From CAUZRD01 sp963582255 (GTDB lineage Bacteria; Pseudomonadota; Alphaproteobacteria; Rhizobiales; TMED25), in assembly GCA_963582255.1 (NCBI GenBank), contig CAUZRD010000030.1, forward strand, positions 1 to 16,076: DNA of 16,076 nucleotides, read 5' to 3'. Positions 1 through 6,470 of this stretch are shown here, in pieces. The translations under genes were made by a program, and so were the position numbers. Under the pieces are notes generated by a model. It was not told the origin of the DNA. It made no database searches and saw nothing but the letters and a program-made list of their open reading frames with translations. Within the stretch, counting starts at the first letter, position 1; each line of letters begins with the position of its first letter.

Positions 1-1
1 G

Positions 2-757
2 ATTGCGCTTAGAGATGTAGGTAAGACGTTTTCGAACGGCACTACGGCGCTTGAGGGGCTGAATGTCGGGGTGCGGAGGGGAGAATTTGTTAGTATTCTA
101 GGCTCGTCTGGATGTGGTAAAACAACTATTTTGCGTATCGTTTCGGGCTTGGTTCAGCCGAGCTGTGGCACGGTTGTCTCACCCGTAATGTCAGGCGTTG
201 CCGATCATAGTGTCGGCTACGTTTTTCAAGAACCTACTTTGATGCCGTGGGCCACAGTTTTCGGAAATGTTTTCCTTCCGCTTAGAATAAAGGGTGTGGG
301 GGCGCGCGAGGCTGCCAGCGAGGTGGAGAACGCGCTGCGGCTTGTTGGGCTTGATGATGTTGCCGCTGTTTATCCGCGCGCGCTATCGGGTGGTATGAAA
401 ATGCGGGTATCGATCGCTCGCGCGCTGGTTACCAAGCCAAAGGTGCTGCTCATGGATGAACCATTCGCGGCACTAGATGAGATAACACGTTTTCGCCTCA
501 ACAACGATTTTTTGAATCTTTGGTATGAATTCGGCTGGACTGTGGTGTTTGTTACTCACTCGGTGTTTGAGTCAGTCTATATGTCTGGCCGGATATTGAT
601 CATGGCTAGTCAGCCAGGGCGGATCGTTGGAGAAATATCGAATGATACCGGCTACCCTCGCGGCGATGATTACCGCACTTCGGCTAAATATTCCAATTTG
701 TGCCGGGAGACATCCAGAGCGCTCACACGAGCGTTAGGCCCGGAGGAACGGAGATAA
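2..757 (+). CDS. ABC importer ATPase (SsuB/TauB/NrtD-like), 5' partial
   Basis: Energy-coupling ATPase of an ABC importer in the nitrate/sulfonate/taurine family; it would sit on the cytoplasmic face of the permease encoded just downstream. The open frame runs in from the left edge with family-like sequence (IALRDVGKTFSNGTTALEGL) before the GTG at 71, so the true start lies outside the window. Seen in order: Walker A GSSGCGKTT at 101-127, Q-loop FQEPTLMPW, signature LSGGMKMRVSIARAL, Walker B VLLMDEPFAALDE and H-loop VFVTHSVFES. All catalytic elements are intact. The signature is followed by K-M where this group more often has R-Q. The TAA stop shares its last A with the ATG of the permease (TAATG), so translation is probably coupled. 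The substrate cannot be assigned; the binding protein is not identifiable in the window. Confidence 0.93.
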   Translation: MALRDVGKTFSNGTTALEGLNVGVRRGEFVSILGSSGCGKTTILRIVSGLVQPSCGTVVSPVMSGVADHSVGYVFQEPTLMPWATVFGNVFLPLRIKGVGAREAASEVENALRLVGLDDVAAVYPRALSGGMKMRVSIARALVTKPKVLLMDEPFAALDEITRFRLNNDFLNLWYEFGWTVVFVTHSVFESVYMSGRILIMASQPGRIVGEISNDTGYPRGDDYRTSAKYSNLCRETSRALTRALGPEERR

Positions 758-1629
758 TGACCCCGTCCTTAGATAATGATGATAGCGCGAATGTGAGTAC
801 GTCGCGCCAGGGTAAACACAACGGTGCACTGCTATGGAATGTTTCTGGCGATAAGATTATCCGCTATCTGCTTCCGGCGGTTATATTTATCATAGCTATA
901 TTCATGTGGGACAGAATTGTAGTGTGGAATCAGATACCACACTACATTTTGCCAGGGCCGGGACTTGTGCTGGAGACCTTGATCAAGGACTGGACGCTAC
1001 TGTCGCATTCACTAAGTAATACGTTGCAGATCACACTTGGAGCTCTTGCGATTGCAACTCTCGGTGGAGTTGCGCTGGCAATCTTATTTACACTGTCCAA
1101 ATGGATGGAATTTTCATTGTTTCCATTTGCAGTTGTGCTCCAGGTAACGCCGATCATCGCGATAGCTCCGTTGATTCTCATCTACGTAGAATCGACCACG
1201 GTTGCCCTTTTGATCTGTGCATGGATCGTGGCGTTTTTTCCGATCTTATCGAACACTACACTCGGGCTAAATTCATCCGACCATAATCTTCAGGACTTGT
1301 TTCAACTCTATGCTGCCAAGCGTTGGCAGCGTTTGTTGTTCCTGCAAGTGCCTACTGCGCTTCCACATTTTCTGGCGGGATTGCGGATCGCTGGTGGTCT
1401 ATCCTTGATAGGGGCAATAGTAGCAGAGTTTACTGCAGGTTCAGCTGGATCGGGAGCAGGGCTTGCGTTTAGGATTCTTGAATCGGGCTATCGGTTGAAT
1501 ATCCCACGTTTGTTCGCTGCGCTGATTTTGATCTCATTAACGGGCATCGCTATATTTTTAATTTTATCTTTGGTTTCGCATTTGATCTTACGCAAGTGGC
1601 ATGAGAGCGCGGTGATGAGGGAGAGATGA
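757..1629 (+). CDS. ABC importer permease (nitrate/sulfonate/taurine type)
   Basis: Inner-membrane permease of the BPD_transp_1 family, partner of the preceding ATPase. The ATG at 757 is chosen because GGAGG lies at 742-746 and the codon overlaps the upstream stop; an in-frame extension to 700 would lie inside the ATPase gene. The 290-residue product has about six hydrophobic segments (roughly 37-56, 90-112, 120-144, 148-170, 207-227 and 252-277). The cytoplasmic EAA loop, which docks on the ATPase, is at about 183-203 (QLYAAKRWQRLLFLQVPTALP region), with the usual A-A and L-P but a degenerate middle. The length fits the SsuC/TauC family. The N-terminal ~30 residues are polar and probably cytoplasmic. 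The gene ends the operon: the next 300 bp are AT-rich and non-coding. Confidence 0.92.
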   Translation: MTPSLDNDDSANVSTSRQGKHNGALLWNVSGDKIIRYLLPAVIFIIAIFMWDRIVVWNQIPHYILPGPGLVLETLIKDWTLLSHSLSNTLQITLGALAIATLGGVALAILFTLSKWMEFSLFPFAVVLQVTPIIAIAPLILIYVESTTVALLICAWIVAFFPILSNTTLGLNSSDHNLQDLFQLYAAKRWQRLLFLQVPTALPHFLAGLRIAGGLSLIGAIVAEFTAGSAGSGAGLAFRILESGYRLNIPRLFAALILISLTGIAIFLILSLVSHLILRKWHESAVMRER

Positions 1630-1687
1630 ATTCCAGATATGGCTATTATAATCTGAGCAATTCTTTAAAAAAATTTCTAAGATGCCA

Positions 1688-1800
1688 TAAAGTATTTTCT
1701 GGAAAACCTCGCAATTTATCCCTCTTATCCAAAAAATAATGTGTTTTAAGTGCAGGCAACATAGCTCAAGGTAGTCGAGGGCATAATGGAAAATACTTTA
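1688..1800. repeat. 12-bp perfect inverted repeat, 89 bp apart
   Basis: TAAAGTATTTTC at 1688-1699 is the exact reverse complement of GAAAATACTTTA at 1789-1800. The enclosed 89 bp are AT-rich and carry no gene. TGCCA abuts the left arm (1683-1687) and recurs just beyond the right arm (1805-1809), which faintly resembles a target duplication but is not directly adjacent on the right. The arms could be a small non-autonomous element's ends, protein-binding sites, or a distant hairpin in the 3' UTR of the permease transcript. An AT-rich background raises the odds of chance, but 12 of 12 is long. Confidence 0.45.
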
Positions 1801-1834
1801 AAATTGCCAATTCGACGTTCTCCGCACAAAGTTG

Positions 1835-1860
1835 TTAATCAATATTAATCAGTGTTAATC
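1835..1860. promoter_or_regulatory. Three TTAATC repeats phased at exactly 10 bp
   Basis: TTAATC occurs at 1835-1840, 1845-1850 and 1855-1860, in the same orientation and one helical turn apart, 65 bp upstream of the ATG at 1925. Same-face phased direct repeats are typical of cooperative binding by a regulator. The bound protein is unknown. A TATAAA at 1892-1897 could be a -10 element, but no -35 at proper spacing was found. Confidence 0.4.
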
Positions 1861-1924
1861 GGTTGGTGACGTTCGGGATTGGGCGTGCAAATATAAAATT
1901 AAATTTTTGAGCAAGGAAAATAGG

Positions 1925-2161
1925 ATGAAACGGATTATAGGCGCTGTTATTTTTGGGGTCGGCTTGGCGATTGGGTTTAGCTCAACACATGCATTGGCCG
2001 ATACTTTTGTCGATCAAAGTGACGTCAGTGTTCTGTTTCACGGATCGCACACTACTTGTGAGCCGGGTCTGTTAAAGCCCATTGCACAACCGCTTGGCCT
2101 AGGACATCGAAATTCCCGTTTGTTTGGTCTGCCAGTGCCCTGCATTCTATCTGGGCGGTAA
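1925..2161 (+). CDS. Short exported-protein ORF, possibly a relic
   Basis: Function not recognised. The ATG at 1925 has AAGGA seven bases upstream; a TTG at 1907 in the same frame is less likely. The product is 78 residues. Its first ~25 residues form a good Sec signal peptide: KR, a hydrophobic stretch GAVIFGVGLAIGF, then THALA before D, a likely signal peptidase I site. The remainder (FVDQSDVSVLFHGSHTTCEP...) does not match a family I know. From about 2100 the protein-like quality seems to shift frame: another frame reads EIPVCLVCQCPAFYLGGNQP before its own stop. This suggests a frameshifted remnant of a longer exported protein, possibly once the binding protein of the upstream transporter (speculative). 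From 2162 to 2440 there is no supported gene. Confidence 0.3.
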   Translation: MKRIIGAVIFGVGLAIGFSSTHALADTFVDQSDVSVLFHGSHTTCEPGLLKPIAQPLGLGHRNSRLFGLPVPCILSGR

Positions 2162-2442
2162 TCAACCAAAGATATCTATCGAAGATTAGAAGCTTGAGGC
2201 CTGAAAGCCATGTTGGCCCGGGATATTTTCTCGCGTCTCGGCCTTTGGTGCACTCATGTTCTTGTTTAAGAACGAGACTATGTCGGGGGTTTGGCAGGGG
2301 GGTGTTTGATACCAGCACCATGAATGGTGCAAGAAATCACCTCTTTTGGTCAGAAGTCAGCTTTTCAGATAGCTAAAATTAACTTTTAAAGACCGGTGCA
2401 GCTCTGGCGCGCGATGCGCTAGTCTATCGCAGTCAATTTAAA

Positions 2443-2476
2443 GCCCCCCCCCGGATTATATCGAAACTGGGGGGGC
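2443..2476. repeat. All-GC hairpin from C9 and G7 tracts beside a start codon
   Basis: G at 2443 plus C7 at 2444-2450 pairs with G7 at 2469-2475 plus C at 2476: eight uninterrupted G-C pairs with an 18-nt loop. The C-tract itself is nine long (2444-2452). No T-run follows, so it is not a typical terminator. It lies 8 bp upstream of the ATG at 2484 and 23 bp upstream of the ATG at 2499, where it could limit ribosome access. Both homopolymers are prone to slippage. Confidence 0.6.
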
Positions 2477-2498
2477 GGCAAAGATGGGTGAGGATGAT

Positions 2499-4154
2499 AT
2501 GCGTGTATCTGATGCGATCGTTGAGATATTGAAGCGGGAGGGCGTGCAGCACATTAATTGCTATCCCACAACACCTCTTACCGAGGCAGCGGCTGGTGCC
2601 AATATTCGCCCGATTGTCTGCCGACAGGAGAGGGTGGGAGTTGGTATTGCCGATGGCTTTGCGCGTGTTTCAAACGGTAATAAGCTTTCCGTTTTTGCCA
2701 TGCAATATGGTCCGGGTGCTGAAAACGCTTTTCCGGGCATTGCAACTGCCTACTCAGATTCCACGCCGATGTTGCTCTTGCCTCTTGGCCATCCGCGCGA
2801 CCGTGATCGCGTGTTTCCGATGTTTTCGTCTGAACGGACATATGACACGGTCACTAAATCGGTTGAGAGAATTCAAACGGCAACGCGAACCGTCGATGCT
2901 ATGCGTAGAGCCATTTCCGCGACTAGACTTGGCCGTCCTGGGCCTGCAATGGTGGAAATTCCAGTTGATCTTGCCGACGAAGAGATAGATATGGAGCTGG
3001 TGGATGCCTATCGCCCTGTGGGAAAGGTGCGCTCGATGGCCAACGAGACAGATATTGATAGAGCCGCCAAGGTACTTATGGATGCAGAGCGGCCGATTAT
3101 CATTGCCGGTGCGGGCGTTCTTTATGCCGAAGCGTGTGATGAGTTGGCCTCGCTTGCCGAGCTTTGCGAAATTCCGGTGATGACCACTATGGAGGGCAAG
3201 AGCGCTATTTCGGAAGCGCATCATCCGCTAGCCCTTGGAAGTGGCTCTGGTGTCATGAGTGGGCCGGTTTTTGAGTATTTGCGCGATGCCGATGTTGTTC
3301 TTGCAATCGGAACTAGCCTCACCCGTCATCCGATGGTTACGACTGTTCCGCCCGGGAAAATCATCATTCATGCGACTAACGATCCTATTGATCTTAATAA
3401 GAGTTACCAGGTTGATCATGGTTTGTTGGGTGATGCAAAACTTGTGCTGGCGCAGCTGATTTCCTGCTGCACCGATATTCGCGGCAGCAGTGCGCCGGGG
3501 CAGGAACGTGGGGTTGCCCAAAAGATCTCTGAGATACGTGAGGAATGGATGACAACTTGGCAATCCAAGCTTACCTCAAACGAGGTGCCGATCAATCCAT
3601 ATCGTGTTATCTGGGATTTCATGCATACAATTGATCCGGCCGATGCAATCGTCACTCACGATGCTGGAAATCCACGTTATGAGATTATGCCGTTTTACCA
3701 GTCTGATACACCACGTAGTTATTTGGGCTGGGGAAAATCCCATCAATTGGGCACCGGGCTAGGACTCGCGATTGGGGCAAAGTTGGCAGCGCCTGAAAAA
3801 TTCTGCGTTAACTTTATGGGTGATGCCGCTTTTGGCATGACTGGGCTTGATTTTGAAACCGCTGTGCGTGCTGATCTGCCTATCTGCACAATAGTATTCA
3901 AGAATTCCACCATGTCGGTTGAAACTGAGCATATGGCTACGAGCCATAGCAAATTTGGTACTCGCGATGTTGGTGGAGACTACGCGGAAATTGCACGGGC
4001 CCTTGGAGGTTGGTCGGAGGTAGTGGAAGATCCGGCCCAAATTGGTCCGGCGCTGTTGCGTGCTAAACGCGCTACCGAAGACGGACAAGCTGCATTATTG
4101 CAGATGATTACGAATACCGAGCAAGCCACTTCATATATGCGTCCATTCGGATAG
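2499..4154 (+). CDS. Thiamine-pyrophosphate enzyme, acetolactate-synthase-like
   Basis: ThDP-dependent enzyme with the three-domain acetolactate synthase/benzoylformate decarboxylase fold: an N-terminal PYR domain (~1-170), a central domain (~185-330, with IIIAGAGVLYAEACDEL) and a C-terminal PP domain (~370-520). The probable ThDP-activating glutamate is in CRQERVGVGIADGFAR, residue 44 from this start. The cofactor/Mg motif is MGDAAFGMTGLDFE followed about 25 residues later by KNSTMS; the usual GDG is GDA, which I recall as common in the proteins annotated only as thiamine pyrophosphate-requiring. The exact reaction (decarboxylation or ligation of a 2-oxoacid) cannot be assigned. ATG 2499 is preferred because GAGG lies five bases upstream and MRVSDAIVEILKREGV matches the usual N-terminus; ATG 2484, in the same frame, would add five residues. 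It stands alone on its strand, with hairpin-forming tracts upstream. Confidence 0.9.
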   Translation: MRVSDAIVEILKREGVQHINCYPTTPLTEAAAGANIRPIVCRQERVGVGIADGFARVSNGNKLSVFAMQYGPGAENAFPGIATAYSDSTPMLLLPLGHPRDRDRVFPMFSSERTYDTVTKSVERIQTATRTVDAMRRAISATRLGRPGPAMVEIPVDLADEEIDMELVDAYRPVGKVRSMANETDIDRAAKVLMDAERPIIIAGAGVLYAEACDELASLAELCEIPVMTTMEGKSAISEAHHPLALGSGSGVMSGPVFEYLRDADVVLAIGTSLTRHPMVTTVPPGKIIIHATNDPIDLNKSYQVDHGLLGDAKLVLAQLISCCTDIRGSSAPGQERGVAQKISEIREEWMTTWQSKLTSNEVPINPYRVIWDFMHTIDPADAIVTHDAGNPRYEIMPFYQSDTPRSYLGWGKSHQLGTGLGLAIGAKLAAPEKFCVNFMGDAAFGMTGLDFETAVRADLPICTIVFKNSTMSVETEHMATSHSKFGTRDVGGDYAEIARALGGWSEVVEDPAQIGPALLRAKRATEDGQAALLQMITNTEQATSYMRPFG

Positions 4155-4242
4155 ATGCATATAGTAGGAGCATTCGGTGATCGCCCTTCGTGCTGTATTC
4201 TCAGTGAATAAATGAAACATGCGCATGCTTGCGGTTCAGGGC

Positions 4243-4271
4243 TTGTCAATCAGTGGTTTGCCGTCTTATTT
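4243..4271 (+). promoter_or_regulatory. Probable promoter of tRNA-Gln
   Basis: TTGTCA (4243-4248) and TTATTT (4266-4271) are separated by 17 bp, a good sigma-70 spacing. Transcription would start near 4278, about 18 bp before the mature tRNA. Motif matches are partial (5/6 and 4/6), so this is a position-supported guess. Confidence 0.45.
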
Positions 4272-4295
4272 GTGTTGTCGGATAAATTGCCGCAT

Positions 4296-4369
4296 TGGGG
4301 AATAGTTTAACGGTAGAACAACGGTCTCTGACACCGTCGGTCCTGGTTCGAATCCAGGTTCCCCAGCCA
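4296..4369 (+). tRNA. tRNA-Gln (anticodon CUG)
   Basis: A complete cloverleaf can be folded by eye. The acceptor stem is TGGGGAA with TTCCCCA, followed by discriminator G and an encoded CCA (4367-4369). The D stem is GTTT/GAAC with loop AACGGTA. The anticodon stem is ACGGT/ACCGT with loop CTCTGAC, giving anticodon CTG, which reads CAG (Gln). The variable region is CGGT, and the T stem is CCTGG/CCAGG with loop TTCGAAT. The U1-A72 pair is characteristic of bacterial tRNA-Gln. Length is 74 nt. No integrase gene and no repeated copy of the 3' end were found in the window. Confidence 0.96.
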
Positions 4370-4701
4370 ATTCACAGAAAGTTCGTTGTAGATGTCTCCG
4401 GCGGCCTTTCTTTTTGCGTCGATGGCCGTCGTTTCCGCTATCAGATTAAAGGGTTGGCGTAATTTTGGTCAATTCTCCGTCCTGCCAGGAGGAGTTCGAA
4501 ACTAGGAAATTTAGAAGCCGTCGTTTTCCCGCGAAACTGCGGGACCAGATCGCCAGCTGGAGCACGACTTTCTCGGGTTATTCTGTCCGCCCTCGGCTTG
4601 GACTGTTTTTCGGCCGACCGGCGCCGGTCGTGGCCGCACTACTCTGCCGGCCGACGGCCTTTCCTTTCCTTTCGGGATATACTGTTGACGATCGTCCACG
4701 C
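4370..4701. other. Gene-free GC-rich stretch with palindromes
   Basis: No convincing gene: the open frames here lack family features and overlap one another on both strands. The stretch holds a perfect 16-bp palindrome CGACCGGCGCCGGTCG at 4615-4630, set within imperfect GGCC arms, and a stem TCCCGC/GCGGGA (4527-4532 with 4539-4544). GGCCGAC occurs at 4612-4618 and again near 4650. The composition looks more GC-rich than the sequence before the tRNA. It could be a remnant or non-coding end of a mobile segment inserted beside the tRNA, or a regulatory region of unknown role. Confidence 0.4.
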
Positions 4702-5010
4702 TCAAGCTTCAACAAACTGCAAATAGTGGCCGGTGAGATTGTTTCCATCCATAAGTGGCCTGACATTTTTCATGAACCAGAGGCGAGATTCGAGATTCGA
4801 GTCGCGCCAGGCGAGATGGACTTCAACTGAATCCCATTCGATCAAAAGCATGAAGACGTTGGGGTTTTCAGACTCAATAGCCTGCATTGCCCTTGCGCCA
4901 AGGCAACCCGCTGTTTCTGCGAACTTGGGCATCGCCTCCTCGAGGACAGCGCGTAGTTTATCGGACTTGCCTTCCACCGAGGTCGTGCGGACGATCTCCA
5001 TTACACTCAT
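4702..5010 (-). CDS. ABM-like dimeric alpha/beta-barrel protein
   Basis: Small protein of the antibiotic biosynthesis monooxygenase (ABM) superfamily, 102 residues, the usual size of one ferredoxin-like domain that dimerises into a barrel. Seen: strand IVRTTSVEGKSDKLRAVLEE, then a glycine-rich turn (AETAGCLGARAMQ), strand NVFMLLIEWDSVEVHLAW, and C-terminal FMKNVRPLMDGNNLTGHYL. The ATG at 5010 has GAGG a few bases upstream on the minus strand. ABM relatives are often cofactor-free oxygenases, isomerases or dimerisation partners, so the reaction is open. A decayed relative of the same protein lies at 7308-7400 on the same strand, suggesting duplication. It is transcribed towards the tRNA, and no operon partner is visible. 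Confidence 0.8.
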   Translation of the reverse strand: MSVMEIVRTTSVEGKSDKLRAVLEEAMPKFAETAGCLGARAMQAIESENPNVFMLLIEWDSVEVHLAWRDSNLESRLWFMKNVRPLMDGNNLTGHYLQFVEA

Positions 5011-5059
5011 GAGTTATCCTCTTTGTTGGGCGGCCATTTAGGCCGCAGTTTTCTAGACT

Positions 5060-5248
5060 TTGAGAGCACGGATCAGCCGGTCCGAATGCCCCTGGGGAAA
5101 TGGACAGCCTCTCGTCTTCATTGAGCGTTTCGAAGGTGGGGATATCATTCAGCGGAACGGTTCGCTCAAAGTCTGGATGAAGTCAGTTCGGCAAAACTTG
5201 GCCTATTTTGGTAAACTCAATCAGGAAAGGCAACCCCGCGCCGTGTAA
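5060..5248 (+). pseudogene. Unidentified C-terminal gene fragment
   Basis: An open frame whose last ~50 codons read like real protein (PLVFIERFEGGDIIQRNGSL, then KVWMKSVRQNLAYFGKL) but lack a start with a ribosome site and a recognisable fold. The first residues (from a TTG at 5060) look non-coding. I do not recognise the parent family. Its TAA stop (5246-5248) directly abuts the stop of a fragment on the opposite strand (5249-5251). It sits in a run of decayed pieces between the ABM gene and the CMD genes. It could also be a chance frame. Confidence 0.3.
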
Positions 5249-5414
5249 CTATGTATTGTCGCCGATTGGCTTGACTGCGCCTCCCCAGTAGTTGGCGATG
5301 GTGTGATCGGTCAGATTTTCCTGCACCATTTCTATCATCTGCCATGCCGATTTTTTTGCAAGCAACTTCGCTCAGGCTCGTTCTACACTTGTAAGGATAA
5401 TTCTGCTGCAGCAT
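5249..5414 (-). pseudogene. Frameshifted C-terminal gene fragment, unidentified
   Basis: On the minus strand, 5368-5249 reads 39 codons of protein-like sequence to a TAG stop, including SAWQMIEMVQENLTDHTIAN and YWGGAVKPIGDNT. Upstream, the same reading appears to continue in another frame (MLQQNYPYKCRTSLSEVACKK, from 5414), the switch falling at a run of seven A (plus-strand T7 at 5351-5357). One base lost or gained there would join them. Family not recognised. The sequence looks like a decayed C-terminus, since no full-length gene extends further. Confidence 0.35.
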
Positions 5415-5649
5415 GACAGCTGTCAGCTGCTCGATTTTCAGCTACCATCGATCGATAATACACCTTATTGTTGATCGTATAAGAGTGGACCGTGTTCTGT
5501 CAGGCTCAGACTATCCAGCCGATATGGGCCAGCCCGATCCGGTAAACTGGATAAGAAACACGCCCAACCTGAGCAGTGAAGAAAAGATTTCTATTCTGTC
5601 GGATAATTCCGAGCGCCTGTTCGCTTCTTCGGCAAAAGAGCTCGCCTGA
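5413..5649 (+). pseudogene. C-terminal remnant of an amidohydrolase (ACMSD-like)
   Basis: From about 5449 the frame reads SIIHLIVDRIRVDRVLSGSD, then YPADMGQPDPVNWIRNTPNL and SSEEKISILSDNSERLF. This is the typical C-terminal part of the amidohydrolase-2 (ACMSD/decarboxylase) family, where R-V-L-x-G-S-D-Y-P carries the metal-site aspartate and the N-A/S-x-R-L-F end is conserved. Whole members are about 300-350 residues; here only about 65 remain, and the metal-binding His pair and N-terminal barrel are missing. The first dozen codons after 5413 are not family-like. This is therefore a truncated gene, not a functional enzyme. It lies upstream of and on the same strand as the CMD pair, with which it may once have formed an operon. 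Confidence 0.7.
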
Positions 5650-5705
5650 TCAACGTGATCGGATTGAATCCTTACTTGGAAATAGGAAAATGATGGAGAA
5701 CTGGA

Positions 5706-6461
5706 ATGAATGACGTGAAGGCTGATGAACTGTTCGTCAACGATGTGTTTGCGACACCAGAGTGGTTGAAGGCAGGATATCCAGAATTCGCCGAGGCGCG
5801 GGCCAGGATGGCCGAGGTCGTGTTCTCAGCTGATGGAGCCCTACCATTGCGCATCAAGGAGATTGTTGCCGTCAGCGTCCTCGCTTATCGCGACGATCCG
5901 ACTATCGAGACCCACATGCGCCGGGCTCTGCAGGCCGGGTCAACGGTTCGCGAAATCACCGAGGGGATCATGTGCGCCTCCACGCCTGGGGGGCAGCCTT
6001 GCCTTCATCATTCGATCACGCCCTTAAAGAAGCTCATCGAAGAGCTTGGAGAGGAGGCGAGCCGGCGTCCGGCAAAATCCGTCAAGGCGCGGACGGGTCG
6101 CAATCCCACTTATGGGACGTGGCAGTGGATGGAGGACAACTACCCCGACTATCAGCAATTACGCCGCGACGTGAATAGGCTGATGCTGACGCCGCAGGAC
6201 GCCTCCCTGGAGCCCAAGTTCCGCGAGATCGTTGTTGCCGTGGTGCTGGCATGCCGAGCCTATCCGACCGTTCCGCACCACCTTCGCCGAGCCGTCCAGG
6301 AGGGCGCAACGCTCGAGGAGATAATCGAGGCGATGCAGGTCGGTGCGCAGATCGCCGGTGCTCCGGTGTTCCATCACGCCACTCAGTATTTGAAGCAGAT
6401 CCAGGAGGAGTTGGCGTCGGGAGCGATTGCACTCGCACCCGTTGTCAACGGTGGCGAGTGA
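5706..6461 (+). CDS. Two-domain carboxymuconolactone-decarboxylase-like protein
   Basis: 251 residues formed by two CMD/AhpD-fold repeats. Repeat 1 is at about 45-115 (LPLRIKEIVAVSVLAY...THMRRALQAGSTVREITEG). Repeat 2 is at about 165-240 (REIVVAVVLACRAYPTVPHH, then LRRAVQEGATLEEIIEAM). The ATG at 5706 has GGAG seven bases upstream. The glutamate of the REI segment and the His before R-R-A are kept in both repeats, but the AhpD redox pair Cys-x-x-Cys is absent, so a peroxidase-like role is unlikely. A ring-lactone decarboxylase, hydrolase or isomerase role fits better, but is unproven. The next gene begins 9 bp later and is a paralogue. The pair follows an amidohydrolase remnant. It appears more GC-rich than flanking sequence. 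Confidence 0.85.
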   Translation: MNDVKADELFVNDVFATPEWLKAGYPEFAEARARMAEVVFSADGALPLRIKEIVAVSVLAYRDDPTIETHMRRALQAGSTVREITEGIMCASTPGGQPCLHHSITPLKKLIEELGEEASRRPAKSVKARTGRNPTYGTWQWMEDNYPDYQQLRRDVNRLMLTPQDASLEPKFREIVVAVVLACRAYPTVPHHLRRAVQEGATLEEIIEAMQVGAQIAGAPVFHHATQYLKQIQEELASGAIALAPVVNGGE

Positions 6462-6470
6462 GGACAGAGG

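Noticed and set aside
1716..1733. Two TTATCC motifs resembling DnaA boxes, suggesting an origin
   Set aside because: One is a single mismatch from a DnaA box and the other poorer; there is no replication gene nearby, and AT-rich DNA gives such matches by chance.
2754..3224. Long minus-strand open frame of 156 codons
   Set aside because: Lies wholly inside the TPP enzyme gene, whose protein has clear family motifs; the antisense product has none.
4296..4369. Search for a repeated tRNA 3' end (attachment site)
   Set aside because: No second copy of the T-arm and acceptor sequence was seen in the rest of the window.
4465..4830. Open frames on both strands, 100 codons or more, after the tRNA
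   Set aside because: No family features, Arg/Pro-rich text typical of frames through GC-rich non-coding DNA, and overlap with the end of the ABM gene on the other strand.
6082..6438. Minus-strand frame opposite the first CMD gene
   Set aside because: Arg/Pro/Ser-rich shadow of a GC-rich coding strand; the plus-strand protein shows duplicated family domains.
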